In this document: positions 31,150 through 41,709 of the stretch, in pieces
Numbering within the stretch: the first letter of the stretch is position 1
How the letters are laid out: every line of letters starts with the position of its first letter
From: Microlunatus elymi
Lineage (GTDB): Bacteria; Actinomycetota; Actinomycetes; Propionibacteriales; Propionibacteriaceae
Assembly (NCBI RefSeq): GCF_007362775.1
Contig: NZ_CP041692.1
Coordinates: 1,302,001-1,366,000 of the forward strand
Direction: 5' to 3'
Length of the DNA stretch: 64,000 bases
Notes under the pieces: model-generated
Seen by the model: the letters and a program-made list of their open reading frames with translations, nothing else
What the model was told of the DNA's origin: nothing
Databases searched by the model: none
Position numbers and translations under genes: made by a program

Positions 31150-31521
31150 GTGCCCACAATCCAGCAGTTGGTCCGTAAGGGCCGTGCCGACAAGGTGGCC
31201 AAGAACAAGACGCCCGCGCTGAAGGAGTCGCCGCAGCGCCGTGGTGTGTGCACGCGTGTCTACACCACCACCCCGAAGAAGCCGAACTCGGCGCTGCGGA
31301 AGGTGGCTCGCGTGAAGCTGTCCTCCGGCATCGAGGTCACCGCCTACATCCCGGGCGTCGGCCACAACCTGCAGGAGCACTCGATGGTCCTCGTCCGCGG
31401 TGGGCGAGTGAAGGACCTGCCGGGTGTCCGCTACAAGATCGTTCGCGGTTCGCTCGACACCCAGGGCGTGAAGAACCGCAAGCAGGCTCGCAGCAAGTAC
31501 GGCGCGAAGAAGGAGAAGTAA
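31150..31521 (+). CDS. rpsL: 30S ribosomal protein S12
   Basis: 123 residues, GTG start. It sits at the decoding centre. [17 protein letters not shown] and [11 protein letters not shown] keep the lysines (K43 and K88 positions) linked to streptomycin sensitivity. Its stop overlaps the rpsG start by one base. First gene of the str operon. Confidence 0.97.
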   Translation: MPTIQQLVRKGRADKVAKNKTPALKESPQRRGVCTRVYTTTPKKPNSALRKVARVKLSSGIEVTAYIPGVGHNLQEHSMVLVRGGRVKDLPGVRYKIVRGSLDTQGVKNRKQARSKYGAKKEK

Positions 31522-31991
31522 TGCCGCGCAAGGGTCCCGCCCCGAAGCGACCGGTTCTCGTCGACCCGGTTTACGGATCGCCGCTGGTCAGCCAGCTGGT
31601 TTCGAAGATCCTGCTGGACGGCAAGAAGACCGTCGCCCAGAACATCGTCTACACCGCGCTGGAGGGCACCCGCGCGAAGACCGGTGTTGATCCCGTGCAG
31701 ACCCTCAAGCGCGCGCTGGACAACGTCAAGCCGAGCCTGGAGGTGAAGAGCCGCCGGGTCGGTGGCGCCACCTACCAGGTGCCGGTCGACGTGAAGCCGG
31801 CCCGCTCCACCACGCTGGCCATGCGCTGGCTGGTCAGCTTCTCCCGGCAGCGTCGCGAGAAGACCATGGCCGAGCGGCTGATGAACGAGATTCTGGACGC
31901 CTCGAACGGTCTGGGCGCTTCGGTGAAGCGGCGTGAGGACACCCACAAGATGGCCGACGCCAACCGCGCCTTCGCGCACTACCGCTGGTAA
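31521..31991 (+). CDS. rpsG: 30S ribosomal protein S7
   Basis: 156 residues, the usual length. [10 protein letters not shown] at the start and [28 protein letters not shown] C-terminus are diagnostic of bacterial S7, the primary 16S head-binding protein. It is translationally coupled to rpsL (TAATG). Confidence 0.97.
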   Translation: MPRKGPAPKRPVLVDPVYGSPLVSQLVSKILLDGKKTVAQNIVYTALEGTRAKTGVDPVQTLKRALDNVKPSLEVKSRRVGGATYQVPVDVKPARSTTLAMRWLVSFSRQRREKTMAERLMNEILDASNGLGASVKRREDTHKMADANRAFAHYRW

Positions 31992-32097
31992 TTCCGCATC
32001 CGGCGATCCCGGATGTCCGCAGCGCGTACGAGTCGAAAGCTCAGCTCGTACGCACAGCGGAACCCACCACTTTCGAAACTGAGGACGAACTCCCGAG

Positions 32098-34194
32098 ATG
32101 GCTGTCGAACTGAAGGTCGATCTGTCGAAGGTCCGCAACATCGGCATCATGGCCCACATCGATGCCGGCAAGACCACCACTACCGAGCGGATCCTGTACT
32201 ACACGGGCATCAACTACAAGATCGGTGAGGTCCATGAGGGCGCGGCCACCATGGACTGGATGGAGCAGGAGCAGGAGCGGGGTATCACCATCACCTCCGC
32301 GGCTACCACCTGCCACTGGAAAGACCACACCATCAACATCATCGACACCCCGGGCCACGTGGACTTCACCGTTGAGGTGGAGCGCTCGCTGCGAGTGCTG
32401 GACGGTGCGGTCGCGGTCTTCGACGGCGTCGCCGGCGTGGAGCCGCAGAGCCAGACCGTGTGGCGGCAGGCCGACCGGTACAACGTGCCGCGGATCTGCT
32501 TCGTGAACAAGCTGGACCGGACCGGTGCGAGCTTCGACTTCTGCGTCGAGACGATCAAGAACCGGCTGAACGCGACCCCGGTCGTGATGCAGCTGCCGAT
32601 CGGTGCCGAGGCCGACTTCATCGGCGTCGTCGACCTGGTCGGCAACCGCGCGCTGACCTGGCGCGGCGAGACCAAGATCGGTGAGGACTTCGAGGTCGAG
32701 GCGATCCCGGCCGAGCTGCAGGAGAAGGCCGAGGCCGCCCGCGCCGCGCTGATCGAGACCGTCGCCGAGAACGACGACGAGCTGATGGAGCTCTACCTGG
32801 AGGGTGAGGAGCCGACCGTCGAGCAGCTCAAGGCGGGCATCCGCCGCGGCGTGCTGGCCGGTGCCTTCACCGCCGTCTTCTGCGGTTCGGCGTTCAAGAA
32901 CAAGGGTGTCCAGCCGCTGCTGGACGCGGTCAACGACTACCTGCCGTCGCCGGTCGACGTGCCCGCCATCCAGGGCTTCAAGCCGGGTGACGAGAGCGTC
33001 GAGATGGAGCGGCACCCGAGCGAGGACGAGCCGTTCGCCGCGCTCGCGTACAAGATCGCGGCCGACCCGCACCTGGGCAAGCTGACCTACATCCGGGTCT
33101 ACTCCGGCGTGCTCAACACCGGCACCCAGGTGCTGAACTCGACCAAGCAGCGCAAGGAACGGATCGGCAAGATCTACCGGATGCACGCCAACAAGCGTGA
33201 GGAGATCGACAGTGTCGGCGCCGGTCACATCGTCGCGGTGATGGGTCTGAAGGACACCACCACCGGTGAGACGCTGTCCGACCCGACCAGCCCGATCGTG
33301 CTGGAGTCGATGGACTTCCCGGCACCGGTGATCGAGCAGGCGATCGAGCCGAAGACCAAGTCCGACCAGGAAAAGCTGTCGATGGCGATCCAGCGCCTCG
33401 CCGAGGAGGACCCGACCTTCCGGGTGCACACCGACGAGGAGACCGGCCAGACCATCATCGCCGGCATGGGCGAGCTGCATCTGGACGTGCTGATCGACCG
33501 GATGAAGCGCGAGTTCCGGGTCGAGGCCAACATCGGCAAGCCGCAGGTCTCCTACCGCGAGACCCTGCGCCGGCCGGTGGAGAAGGTCGAGTACACCCAC
33601 AAGAAGCAGTCCGGTGGTTCGGGTCAGTACGGCCGCGTGATCATCAACCTGGAGCCGCAGGAAGCCGGTTCGGGGTACGAGTTCGTGAATGCGGTCACCG
33701 GTGGCCGGATCCCGAAGGAGTACATCCCGTCCGTCGACGCGGGTATCCAGGAGGCCATGCAGTTCGGTGTGCTCGCCGGCTACCCGGTGGAAGACATCAA
33801 GGTCACCCTGACCGACGGTGCCTACCACGACGTCGACTCCTCCGAACTGGCGTTCAAGATCGCCGGCTCGATGGCCTTCAAGGAGGCCGCACGGCGCGCC
33901 GATCCGGCGATCCTGGAGCCGATGATGCGGGTCGAGGTGACCACCCCGGAGGACTACCTCGGCACCGTGATCGGTGACCTGAACGCACGCCGTGGACAGG
34001 TTCAGTCCATGGAGGAAGCCCACGGCAACAAGGTGGTCACCGCCCTGGTGCCGCTGTCGGAGATGTTCGGCTATGTCGGCGATCTCCGCTCCAAGACCTC
34101 GGGACAGGCCTCGTACTCGATGGAGTTCGATTCCTACGCCGAGACCCCGAAGAACGTCTCCGACGAGATTGTCGCCAAGTCCCGCGGAGAATGA
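32098..34194 (+). CDS. fusA: Elongation factor G
   Basis: A 698-residue translocase GTPase. G1 is [11 protein letters not shown]3 DTPGHVDF, G4 NKLDR; the switch I region is [16 protein letters not shown]. The domain IV loop ([11 protein letters not shown]) and the domain V end ([20 protein letters not shown]) are complete. Third gene of the str operon. Confidence 0.98.
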   Translation: MAVELKVDLSKVRNIGIMAHIDAGKTTTTERILYYTGINYKIGEVHEGAATMDWMEQEQERGITITSAATTCHWKDHTINIIDTPGHVDFTVEVERSLRVLDGAVAVFDGVAGVEPQSQTVWRQADRYNVPRICFVNKLDRTGASFDFCVETIKNRLNATPVVMQLPIGAEADFIGVVDLVGNRALTWRGETKIGEDFEVEAIPAELQEKAEAARAALIETVAENDDELMELYLEGEEPTVEQLKAGIRRGVLAGAFTAVFCGSAFKNKGVQPLLDAVNDYLPSPVDVPAIQGFKPGDESVEMERHPSEDEPFAALAYKIAADPHLGKLTYIRVYSGVLNTGTQVLNSTKQRKERIGKIYRMHANKREEIDSVGAGHIVAVMGLKDTTTGETLSDPTSPIVLESMDFPAPVIEQAIEPKTKSDQEKLSMAIQRLAEEDPTFRVHTDEETGQTIIAGMGELHLDVLIDRMKREFRVEANIGKPQVSYRETLRRPVEKVEYTHKKQSGGSGQYGRVIINLEPQEAGSGYEFVNAVTGGRIPKEYIPSVDAGIQEAMQFGVLAGYPVEDIKVTLTDGAYHDVDSSELAFKIAGSMAFKEAARRADPAILEPMMRVEVTTPEDYLGTVIGDLNARRGQVQSMEEAHGNKVVTALVPLSEMFGYVGDLRSKTSGQASYSMEFDSYAETPKNVSDEIVAKSRGE

Positions 34195-34207
34195 GCTTCA
34201 GCTGCGT

Positions 34208-34239
34208 GGCCCCGATTCGGGTTTGACCCGGACGGGGCC
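34208..34239 (+). terminator. Hairpin in the fusA-tuf gap
   Basis: GGCCCCG (34208-34214) pairs with CGGGGCC (34233-34239), and TTCGGGT/ACCCGGA extends the stem. It may attenuate readthrough into tuf, which is probably also transcribed from its own promoter. Confidence 0.4.
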
Positions 34240-34363
34240 GAGCAGCAAAACTTAGGCCGGATTGCCCAACTCAGGACAACCCGGGTCCGGGTAAAACAAG
34301 TCAGTACAACCAACACCGTTCGCCACGCGACCAGCGCGGCGACAGCGCAAGTGAGGAGCCCCA

Positions 34364-35544
<1,181 letters not shown>

Positions 35545-35557
<13 letters not shown>

Positions 35558-35663
35558 GCAAGAGCTCAACGATCATCAAGTGAGCAAGAGCTCAACGATC
35601 ATCAAGTGAGCAAGAGCTCAACGATCATCAAGTGAGCAAGAGCTCAACGATCATCAAGTGAGC
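35545..35663 (+). repeat. 26-bp tandem repeat of the tuf 3' end
   Basis: Four perfect 26-base units start at 35545, 35571, 35597 and 35623, then a 15-base partial unit. Each contains GATCATCAAG, the TGA stop of tuf and GCAAGAGCTCAAC. As 26 is not a multiple of three, stops fall in several frames. Confidence 0.95.
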
Positions 35664-35743
35664 CTCGTTGCTCGTTGATGATCACGTGATCCACCACCAG
35701 GATGTCAGCATGATGACCTGGGCTTGGTGAACAACTGATCCAG

Positions 35744-35785
35744 CAGAACGGCCCGGACCGGCACTCGCCGGCCCGGGCCGTTCTG
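35744..35785 (+). terminator. str-operon terminator hairpin
   Basis: CAGAACGGCCCGG (35744-35756) is exactly complementary to CCGGGCCGTTCTG (35773-35785). Stem of 13 bp with an inner ACCGGC/GCCGG extension. Located 187 bases after tuf. Confidence 0.7.
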
Positions 35786-36011
35786 CATCCTCCGGGACCC
35801 TGCCGACTCGTCAGCGACGTCCGTGGGCGCAGTACGGCGAGCGATGCTGTCGGTGAACGTGGGGAGTGGGCCGGCCCGAGGAAGTGCGGATGGGGCTGCC
35901 CGTTGGTAACCGGGAGTTGCGCGGTATGCAGCTGGTAAGTCGCCGGCCGGAGCACCCGTGTGGACATCGACCGGCACGTCTCGTGTTCCATTCGGCTGCG
36001 GCAGGCGAAGG

Positions 36012-36095
36012 GGATTGCAAGAATCCTGCGCCAGTGGGCCTGGGCAGCGGGATTCAGCGGGCTTCATGGTGACTGGTGCAGGATTCTTGTAATCC
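36012..36095. repeat. 84-bp inverted-repeat element
   Basis: Twenty-four-base arms (36012-36035 and 36072-36095) match at 22 positions; the left starts GGATTGCAAGAATCCTGC. The core is 36 bases. No second copy was seen in the window. Confidence 0.65.
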
Positions 36096-36198
36096 GAACC
36101 GGAGGCCGGCACTTCCTGGGACAGCTGGGGTCGGCGCCCGTCGGGCGACGTCCGGGCCGGACTTCGTACCTGTCAGGCTCCGGGGATAGAAAGGGACG

Positions 36199-36972
36199 AT
36201 GGAGGCCAACAGCGAGGCGATCATTCGGCTGGCGTGGGCGCGGCAGCTTTCTCTGGCCGACGACGCGCTGGAGGACTCCGGGCATCTGATCATGGTCGAG
36301 CGCGACGATGTGCTGTCCTTCATCCGGGTCTGCGGCGCCGAGGTCCTGGCCGGGCCGGCCGGGCTGCTGCAGCGGATCGATGATGATCATCGGCCGCCCA
36401 ACGCGTTCGACCAGGGCCATGAACAACAGGGTGCCCATCAGCTTGATCGGCTGACCGATCCGCATCTGCTCTTCGGGCTGCTCAGCGACGAGCAGCGACG
36501 AACCGCCAGGCTGCTGGGTTGCGCCGAACTGTTCTACACCGACCAGTATTGCGACCATCCCCGGCTGGACGGCGCGGCGATCAACAGCGATCCGGAGGCG
36601 GCCGCGGCGGTGCAGCGGTGTTGCCCACCCGACGACGTCACCGAGACCGAGCTCGACCATCCTTCTCAACGCTATGTGCTGTACGACGACAGCGACGAGC
36701 CCGTCGCGCTGGCCATGGCGCAGGACTGGATGCAGGTGATCGCACCGCTCAGCGTGCTGGTCGGGCTGCCCTTCCGCGGCCGCGGTTGGGGCCGCCTGGT
36801 CGCCGCGGCCGCGGTCAACGATCTGCTCGACGCCGGACAGATCCCCGGCTGGCGGACCCGATCGCAGAACCGTGCCTCGATGGCGGTGGCGCACCGATTG
36901 GGCTTCGAACGGAAGGGAAGTCAGACCACGGTGCTGTTGAACTTCATGAACGACAATTCGACCAGACAATGA
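36199..36972 (+). CDS. GNAT-family N-acetyltransferase-like protein
   Basis: 257 residues. The C-terminal third has the acetyl-CoA-binding pattern of GNAT proteins (VLVGLPFRGRGWGRLVAAAAV, with RGRGWG as the Q/RxxGxG/A loop) and ends with the usual NRASMAVAHRLGFERKG. The N-terminal 120 residues are a less conserved helper region. The ATG at 36199 has AAAGGGA upstream. The acceptor substrate is unknown. Confidence 0.75.
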   Translation: MEANSEAIIRLAWARQLSLADDALEDSGHLIMVERDDVLSFIRVCGAEVLAGPAGLLQRIDDDHRPPNAFDQGHEQQGAHQLDRLTDPHLLFGLLSDEQRRTARLLGCAELFYTDQYCDHPRLDGAAINSDPEAAAAVQRCCPPDDVTETELDHPSQRYVLYDDSDEPVALAMAQDWMQVIAPLSVLVGLPFRGRGWGRLVAAAAVNDLLDAGQIPGWRTRSQNRASMAVAHRLGFERKGSQTTVLLNFMNDNSTRQ

Positions 36973-36975
36973 TCA

Positions 36976-37018
36976 TGTCCGAAATAGGACAACAGTCTAT
37001 TCTGTCCGAATTCGGACA
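36976..37018. promoter_or_regulatory. Double palindromic operator upstream of the MFS gene
   Basis: Two related 16-base palindromes, TGTCCGAAATAGGACA (36976-36991) and TGTCCGAATTCGGACA (37003-37018), start 27 bases apart. The second is perfect. They lie 120 bases before the MFS gene. The layout suggests a dimeric repressor (MarR/TetR/ROK type); no such gene is adjacent. Confidence 0.6.
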
Positions 37019-37137
37019 AGATGGGAATTGGGTTCTCTTCGGTGCAACAGCTCATGACTTTCGCAACTTGCGGCCATTTACCTGAATGAATCCGCGCCAG
37101 GACTTGCGGACGACGAACATTCTTCTAGGGTGAGTCC

Positions 37138-38568
37138 GTGGTCGTGGGATCAGGAGGAGGCGGGCAGCGCCGAGGGCAGCAGAGCCCCGTCACCGATCCA
37201 CGATTTCTCTCCTTCCTCGGTGGCGCCGCGATGGCCGACATCGGCGACCAGGCGTGGATCGTCGTCCTCGCCTTCGCCGCCGCCCAGTCCGGAGATCCGC
37301 TGATCGCAACCCTGACCGTTGCCGCGGGCACCATCCCACGGGCGATTCTCGATCTGGTCGGGGGCGCCGTCGCTGACCGGCTACCGACCCGTCCGCTGCT
37401 GGTCGGGGCGGCCTTCGTACGCGTGCTGGTGCTGGTTCTCGGCGTGCTGGCTCTGATCCGCTACCCCGAGCACACCATCGCGATCATGGTCGTGGTGGCC
37501 GCGTTCTTCGGCGCTGCCGATGCCCTGCACAAACCGGCCATCGGCACCATGCCCCGTCAACTCGTACCGATGAATCAGCTGGTCCAGGCCGCCGGTCTTC
37601 GGCAGCTGATCAATCGCACGGCTCTGCTCGTCGGCCCCGCGCTGGCCGGTCTGGTGCTGGCGGCCTGGGCGCTGGCCGGCGCGATGGCGGGTCTGATCGC
37701 CGTCTTCGCCGCCGCCGCGATCCTGCTCAGCCTCGTTCGCACCCGCTATCGACGCGAGCTCGCGCCGCGGCAATCGGTGCTCGCCTCCACCCGCCAGGTG
37801 GTCGGTTATCTCCGCGTCGACGCGACCGCCCGCGCGCTCACCCTGACCATGATCGGGTTGAACTTCTTCGTCATCCCGGTGATCAACGCCGGCATCGCGA
37901 TCCGGGTGCACGAACGCGGCTGGGGCCCGCACATGCTCGGCGTGCTGACCGCGTCCATCGGCGTCGGTGCGATTGTCGGGACGCTGGCGGCGCTGCTGCT
38001 GCATCCACGCTTTCCGATGCGTTTCGCGCTGGTGCTGCTGGTTTCCCAGGGCTTCGCTCTGGCGCTGTCCGGGCTGCTCCCGCAGGTCGGTTCGGCCATC
38101 TCGTTGGGTCTGGTCGGGCTGACCGCCGGACTGTCCTCGCCGATGCTCGGCGGCACCACCCAGACGATCGTGCACGAGTCCTATATCGGCCGTATCTATG
38201 CGCTCTTCGCGCTGGCCGACGACGCGCTGATTCCGTTCGCCCTGGTCGGTTACGGCATCTGCGCCAAGGCCATCGGGGTCGAGGCGACGACGGTCATCTG
38301 CGGCCTGGCCATGGCCGCTCTGATGGGCATCGGTCTGCTCCGCAAGGCGTTGCGCAATCTGCAGTTGGGCGACGGCGACCAACGCCGTGCCCCCGAGGCG
38401 GACGACGACGCCGAATCTGCGGCTGCGCAGAGCGGACGCGCGTCGTCGGAGACTGCATCCTCGGCGTCGTCGGAGACGGCGGAGGAGCAGCAGGACGAGA
38501 GGTCCCGCGATCAGTCCCCGGGCTCCGATGGCTCCGTCGCCGATCGGACCAGCAACGCCACCGGGTAG
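37138..38568 (+). CDS. MFS exporter (EntS/multidrug-like)
   Basis: A 476-residue polytopic protein of the MFS_3/EntS-like type (FLGGAAMADIGDQAWIV, GGAVADRLPTRPLLVGAAFVR). The motif-A loop between helices 2 and 3 is GAVADRLPTRPL. About 60 C-terminal residues are a charged, low-complexity Ser/Glu/Asp tail whose coding region overlaps the convergent treY gene by 58 bases. GTG start; an ATG at 37231 is an alternative. Likely controlled by the double palindrome upstream. Confidence 0.8.
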   Translation: MVVGSGGGGQRRGQQSPVTDPRFLSFLGGAAMADIGDQAWIVVLAFAAAQSGDPLIATLTVAAGTIPRAILDLVGGAVADRLPTRPLLVGAAFVRVLVLVLGVLALIRYPEHTIAIMVVVAAFFGAADALHKPAIGTMPRQLVPMNQLVQAAGLRQLINRTALLVGPALAGLVLAAWALAGAMAGLIAVFAAAAILLSLVRTRYRRELAPRQSVLASTRQVVGYLRVDATARALTLTMIGLNFFVIPVINAGIAIRVHERGWGPHMLGVLTASIGVGAIVGTLAALLLHPRFPMRFALVLLVSQGFALALSGLLPQVGSAISLGLVGLTAGLSSPMLGGTTQTIVHESYIGRIYALFALADDALIPFALVGYGICAKAIGVEATTVICGLAMAALMGIGLLRKALRNLQLGDGDQRRAPEADDDAESAAAQSGRASSETASSASSETAEEQQDERSRDQSPGSDGSVADRTSNATG

Positions 38569-40808
38569 CGATCCAGCAGCCGCTCGACTGCAATCCGGCC
38601 GGTGTGGGTGGCACCGGTCAGCCGGTCCGTCCAGGCCTCGTTCGGCAGGTCGATCGAGGTGTCGCCCCAGCCGCCTCGCTGCGCCAGTCCGTACGGAAGT
38701 CGGGTGGCGAACCCGATCAGGCCGCCGACGTCGAAACCGAGCAGATGGGCTGCGGCGACACCGTCGGCCGGTAGCGGCCGATAGCTCGTCGGCGGGAAAT
38801 CTCTGCGCGCTCGCAATGCGCGACTGGTCACCCAGAGCTTGACCTCGTCCGGATCGTCGGCCCCGGGTGGTTCGGTCCGGGTTAGTTCGTTCAGGGCCGC
38901 CAGCCACTGCCGGCGACGGGTGAAGTCGACCGGCCGCCGATTGTCCGGATCGACCAGCGAGTCATCGACGAATTCGGTGCCCTGATAGACGTCCGGTACG
39001 CCGGGAGCGAGTAACTGCAGCAGCTTCTGACCGAGCAGGTTGCTGATCACTGCGGGCCGGATCTCGGTCCGGAAGGCGGCGATCAAACCCGCCAGCTCCG
39101 GATCGTCGTACGCCCGGTCCAGCGCACCGTGGACGGCGGTCTCGAAGTCGGCGTCCTGGTCCAGCCAGCCGGTGCCGAGAGCAGCCTCCCGCATCGCCTT
39201 CTCGGCGTACGCGTGCAGCCGGTCACGGCCGATCGTCTCGACGGTCGCGACCACTTGCCAGAGCAGGTAGCCGATCGTCGGTTCGGGCATCGGCGCCGCC
39301 GTCATGAGTGCGGTGCACAGCTCGCGCCAGCGCTGCGGCACCTCGGCCAGCACCGCGATCGCGGCCCGGACATCCTCGGAGCGTTTGGTGTCGTGGGTGG
39401 ACAGCGTGGTCATGGTGTCCGGCGCGTACCGCAGCCGCGCGGCCTGAGCCCGGTGGAAGGCGTCCGGCTCGACGCCGAAGCCGCCGGGGTTGCCGCCCAC
39501 CTCGTTCAGGCAGGTCAGCCGGTTGGCCCGGTAGAAGGCGGTGTCCTCGACGCCCTTGGCCATCACCGCACCGGTCAGCTGGCAGAACCGGATCGCGAAC
39601 TCGTCGTCCGGATCACCGATCCGAGCCGACAGCCGCTGCACCGTGTCCGACCACTCCGGATGATCTTGGGCCGTGGCGGCCAGCGCCGTGATCATCGGGC
39701 CGACGTCGTCGGGCAGGTAGCCCCGATAGACGTCCAGCCGGGTGGCCGCATCGGCGATCACCGCCCGAGTCTTCGGCAGCTCGGGCGCCAACGCGGCGAT
39801 CCGGCGCAGCTCGGACCCGAACAGGTCGTCCAGCACCAGTCGCTTGCCGGCCCGTTCATGATCAGCAACGCTGCGGTGGTCGCCGGTCAGTTGCTGGTAG
39901 ATCGCGGTCAGTTCGGCTTCGGCGGCGGGGTCGACGAAGACGCCGGTGAAATCGGTCAACGCGTCGTAGCCGGTGGTGCCGGCCACCGGCCAGTCCGGCA
40001 GTTCCTCGCCGGGCTCGAGGATCTTCTCGACCACGATCCAGGCGTCGGGCGCGAGGTCGCGCAGCCGCTGCAGGTAGCCGGCCGGGTCTGCCAGCCCGTC
40101 CGGATGATCGACCCGCAGTCCGGCGACGCCCTGCCTGATCAGGTCGGCGACCCGGCGATGGGTGGCCTCGAATACCGCGGGATCCTCCATCCGTACAGCG
40201 GCCAGCGTGTTCACGGCGAAGAAACGACGGTAGCCGAGCTCGGTCTGGCCCCGTCGGTGATTGACCAGGCGGTAGTGCTGGCGATCATGGATCTCCTGCG
40301 CCGTGCCGTGTCCGGTGCCCGGCGCGATCGGATACCGATGCTCCCAGTAGCAGAGCCGGCCGTCGTCGATCTGCAGCCGCTGCAGCTCGTCCGGATCGTC
40401 GCCCAGGATCGGGATCAGCAGCTTGTCGGCGGTCCAGTCGATGTCGAACCAGGACGCGTACGCCGACTGCCGGCCGTGCAGCAGCACGTCCCACCAGGCC
40501 GGGTTCTGCTCCGGCACGTCGACGCCCAGATGGTTGGGCACGATGTCCACAACGACCGGCAGGTCGCGCGCTCCGGCCGCCTTCAGCAGCGCGGCGAAGC
40601 CGTCCTCGCCGCCGCGTTGCGGGTCGAGCCGGGTCGGATCGGTGACGTCGTAGCCGTGATCGGAACCGGTGACCGAGGTCAACAACGGCGACAGATAGAT
40701 CGCACCCACCCCCAGTTCGGCCAGGTAGTCGGTCAGCTCCGCGGCCTCGTACAGCGTGAAACCGGGGCGGATCTGCAAGCGGTACGTCGAACTCGGCACG
40801 GGCGTCAC
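38511..40808 (-). CDS. treY: Malto-oligosyltrehalose synthase
   Basis: A 765-residue GH13-family enzyme that converts the reducing-end linkage of maltodextrins to trehalose. The N-terminus PSSTYRLQIRPGFTLYEAAELTDYL is the classic TreY start. GLRVDHPDGLADP holds the catalytic Asp, IVVEKILEPGE the Glu, and STHDTKRSEDVRAR-like is seen as STHDTKRSEDVRA. GTG start at 40808. The usual partner treZ is not in the window. Confidence 0.93.
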   Translation of the reverse strand: MTPVPSSTYRLQIRPGFTLYEAAELTDYLAELGVGAIYLSPLLTSVTGSDHGYDVTDPTRLDPQRGGEDGFAALLKAAGARDLPVVVDIVPNHLGVDVPEQNPAWWDVLLHGRQSAYASWFDIDWTADKLLIPILGDDPDELQRLQIDDGRLCYWEHRYPIAPGTGHGTAQEIHDRQHYRLVNHRRGQTELGYRRFFAVNTLAAVRMEDPAVFEATHRRVADLIRQGVAGLRVDHPDGLADPAGYLQRLRDLAPDAWIVVEKILEPGEELPDWPVAGTTGYDALTDFTGVFVDPAAEAELTAIYQQLTGDHRSVADHERAGKRLVLDDLFGSELRRIAALAPELPKTRAVIADAATRLDVYRGYLPDDVGPMITALAATAQDHPEWSDTVQRLSARIGDPDDEFAIRFCQLTGAVMAKGVEDTAFYRANRLTCLNEVGGNPGGFGVEPDAFHRAQAARLRYAPDTMTTLSTHDTKRSEDVRAAIAVLAEVPQRWRELCTALMTAAPMPEPTIGYLLWQVVATVETIGRDRLHAYAEKAMREAALGTGWLDQDADFETAVHGALDRAYDDPELAGLIAAFRTEIRPAVISNLLGQKLLQLLAPGVPDVYQGTEFVDDSLVDPDNRRPVDFTRRRQWLAALNELTRTEPPGADDPDEVKLWVTSRALRARRDFPPTSYRPLPADGVAAAHLLGFDVGGLIGFATRLPYGLAQRGGWGDTSIDLPNEAWTDRLTGATHTGRIAVERLLDRYPVALLVRSATEPSEPGD

Positions 40809-40830
40809 GAATCCGACCCTAAAGCTCCGA

Positions 40831-40877
40831 GTTGTCAGAAGGTAGTTGGGCCATAAACCCAACGGCCTTCTGACAAG
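40831..40877. repeat. 47-bp CTTGTCAG hairpin element, copy c
   Basis: Read on the minus strand it starts CTTGTCAGAAGG and ends CCTTCTGACAAC. An inner dyad GTTGGG...CCCAAC differs in sequence from the other copies while keeping the length and ends. It lies between treY and the B12 transporter ATPase. Confidence 0.65.
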
Positions 40878-40881
40878 TCGG

Positions 40882-41709
40882 TCAGGTGCGGACGCCGAAG
40901 GTGCGGGTGGCAGGGTCGAAGACGGCGTGCGGGGTGCCGAAGACGGTGCCGATCCTGCCGTTGTCGATCAAGGTCGAGGGGGTGCCGGTGATCAGCCGAT
41001 GATCATCGATCAGCCACAGCTGGTGCGCCATCCGCAGCGCCAGTTCGACCTCGTGCGTCGACACCAGCACGGTGATCGAACGCTGCCGGGCCAGCCGATC
41101 CAACAGCGCCATCAGGTCCACCCGGGCGCCCACATCGAGGAAGGCGCTCGGCTCGTCCAAGATCAACAATTCCGGTTCGGTGACCAGCGCGCGGGCCAGC
41201 AGCAGCCGCTGCCGTTGCCCGTCGGACAACTCGGCGAATCGCTGCTCGGCCAGATCGGTTGCCTGCAGGTCGGCCAGCACCTCGGCGATCAGCCGATGAT
41301 CGCGGTCGGTCAGCCGGCTGACCAGGCCCAGGTAGGGATGCCGGCCGAGTTCGACCACCTCGCGTCCGGTGAGCAGCCCGACGTCCACCCGTTCGGTCAG
41401 CACCACCGCGGTCCGGCGGGCCCGATCCCTGGGCGACAGCCGGAGCAGATCATGATCAACTCCGGCAGCGCCACGGAGCATGATCGCGCCGCCGAGCGCG
41501 GGTTGCAGACCGGCCACCGTACGAAGCAGGGTTGACTTTCCGGCGCCGTTGGGGCCGAGCACCGCGGTCACCCGACCGGCCGGCGCCTCGGCGGTGATTC
41601 CGTCGACGATCACGCGGTCCGGCTCGCTGGCCGGCCAACGCCGAGTGTGCCGATAGCCGACCCGAAGGTCATCAAGCCGGAGGCCCGCGCCCGCCGTGAA
41701 GTTGATCAT
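40882..41709 (-). CDS. btuD: Cobalamin/corrinoid ABC transporter ATP-binding protein
   Basis: 275 residues. Walker A GPNGAGKS, signature LSDGQRQRLLLARAL and Walker B LLILDEPSAFLD show a FecCD/BtuCD-type ATPase. It starts one base inside the permease stop (TGATG). The assignment to B12 rests on the cobalamin riboswitch at the head of the operon. Confidence 0.82.
   Translation of the reverse strand: MINFTAGAGLRLDDLRVGYRHTRRWPASEPDRVIVDGITAEAPAGRVTAVLGPNGAGKSTLLRTVAGLQPALGGAIMLRGAAGVDHDLLRLSPRDRARRTAVVLTERVDVGLLTGREVVELGRHPYLGLVSRLTDRDHRLIAEVLADLQATDLAEQRFAELSDGQRQRLLLARALVTEPELLILDEPSAFLDVGARVDLMALLDRLARQRSITVLVSTHEVELALRMAHQLWLIDDHRLITGTPSTLIDNGRIGTVFGTPHAVFDPATRTFGVRT

Larger units (their letters stand above)
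35558..36198. other. Intergenic region tuf / GNAT gene
   Basis: 641 bases without a supported gene. It holds the tuf tandem repeat, the terminator hairpin and an 84-bp inverted-repeat element. Confidence 0.6.
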
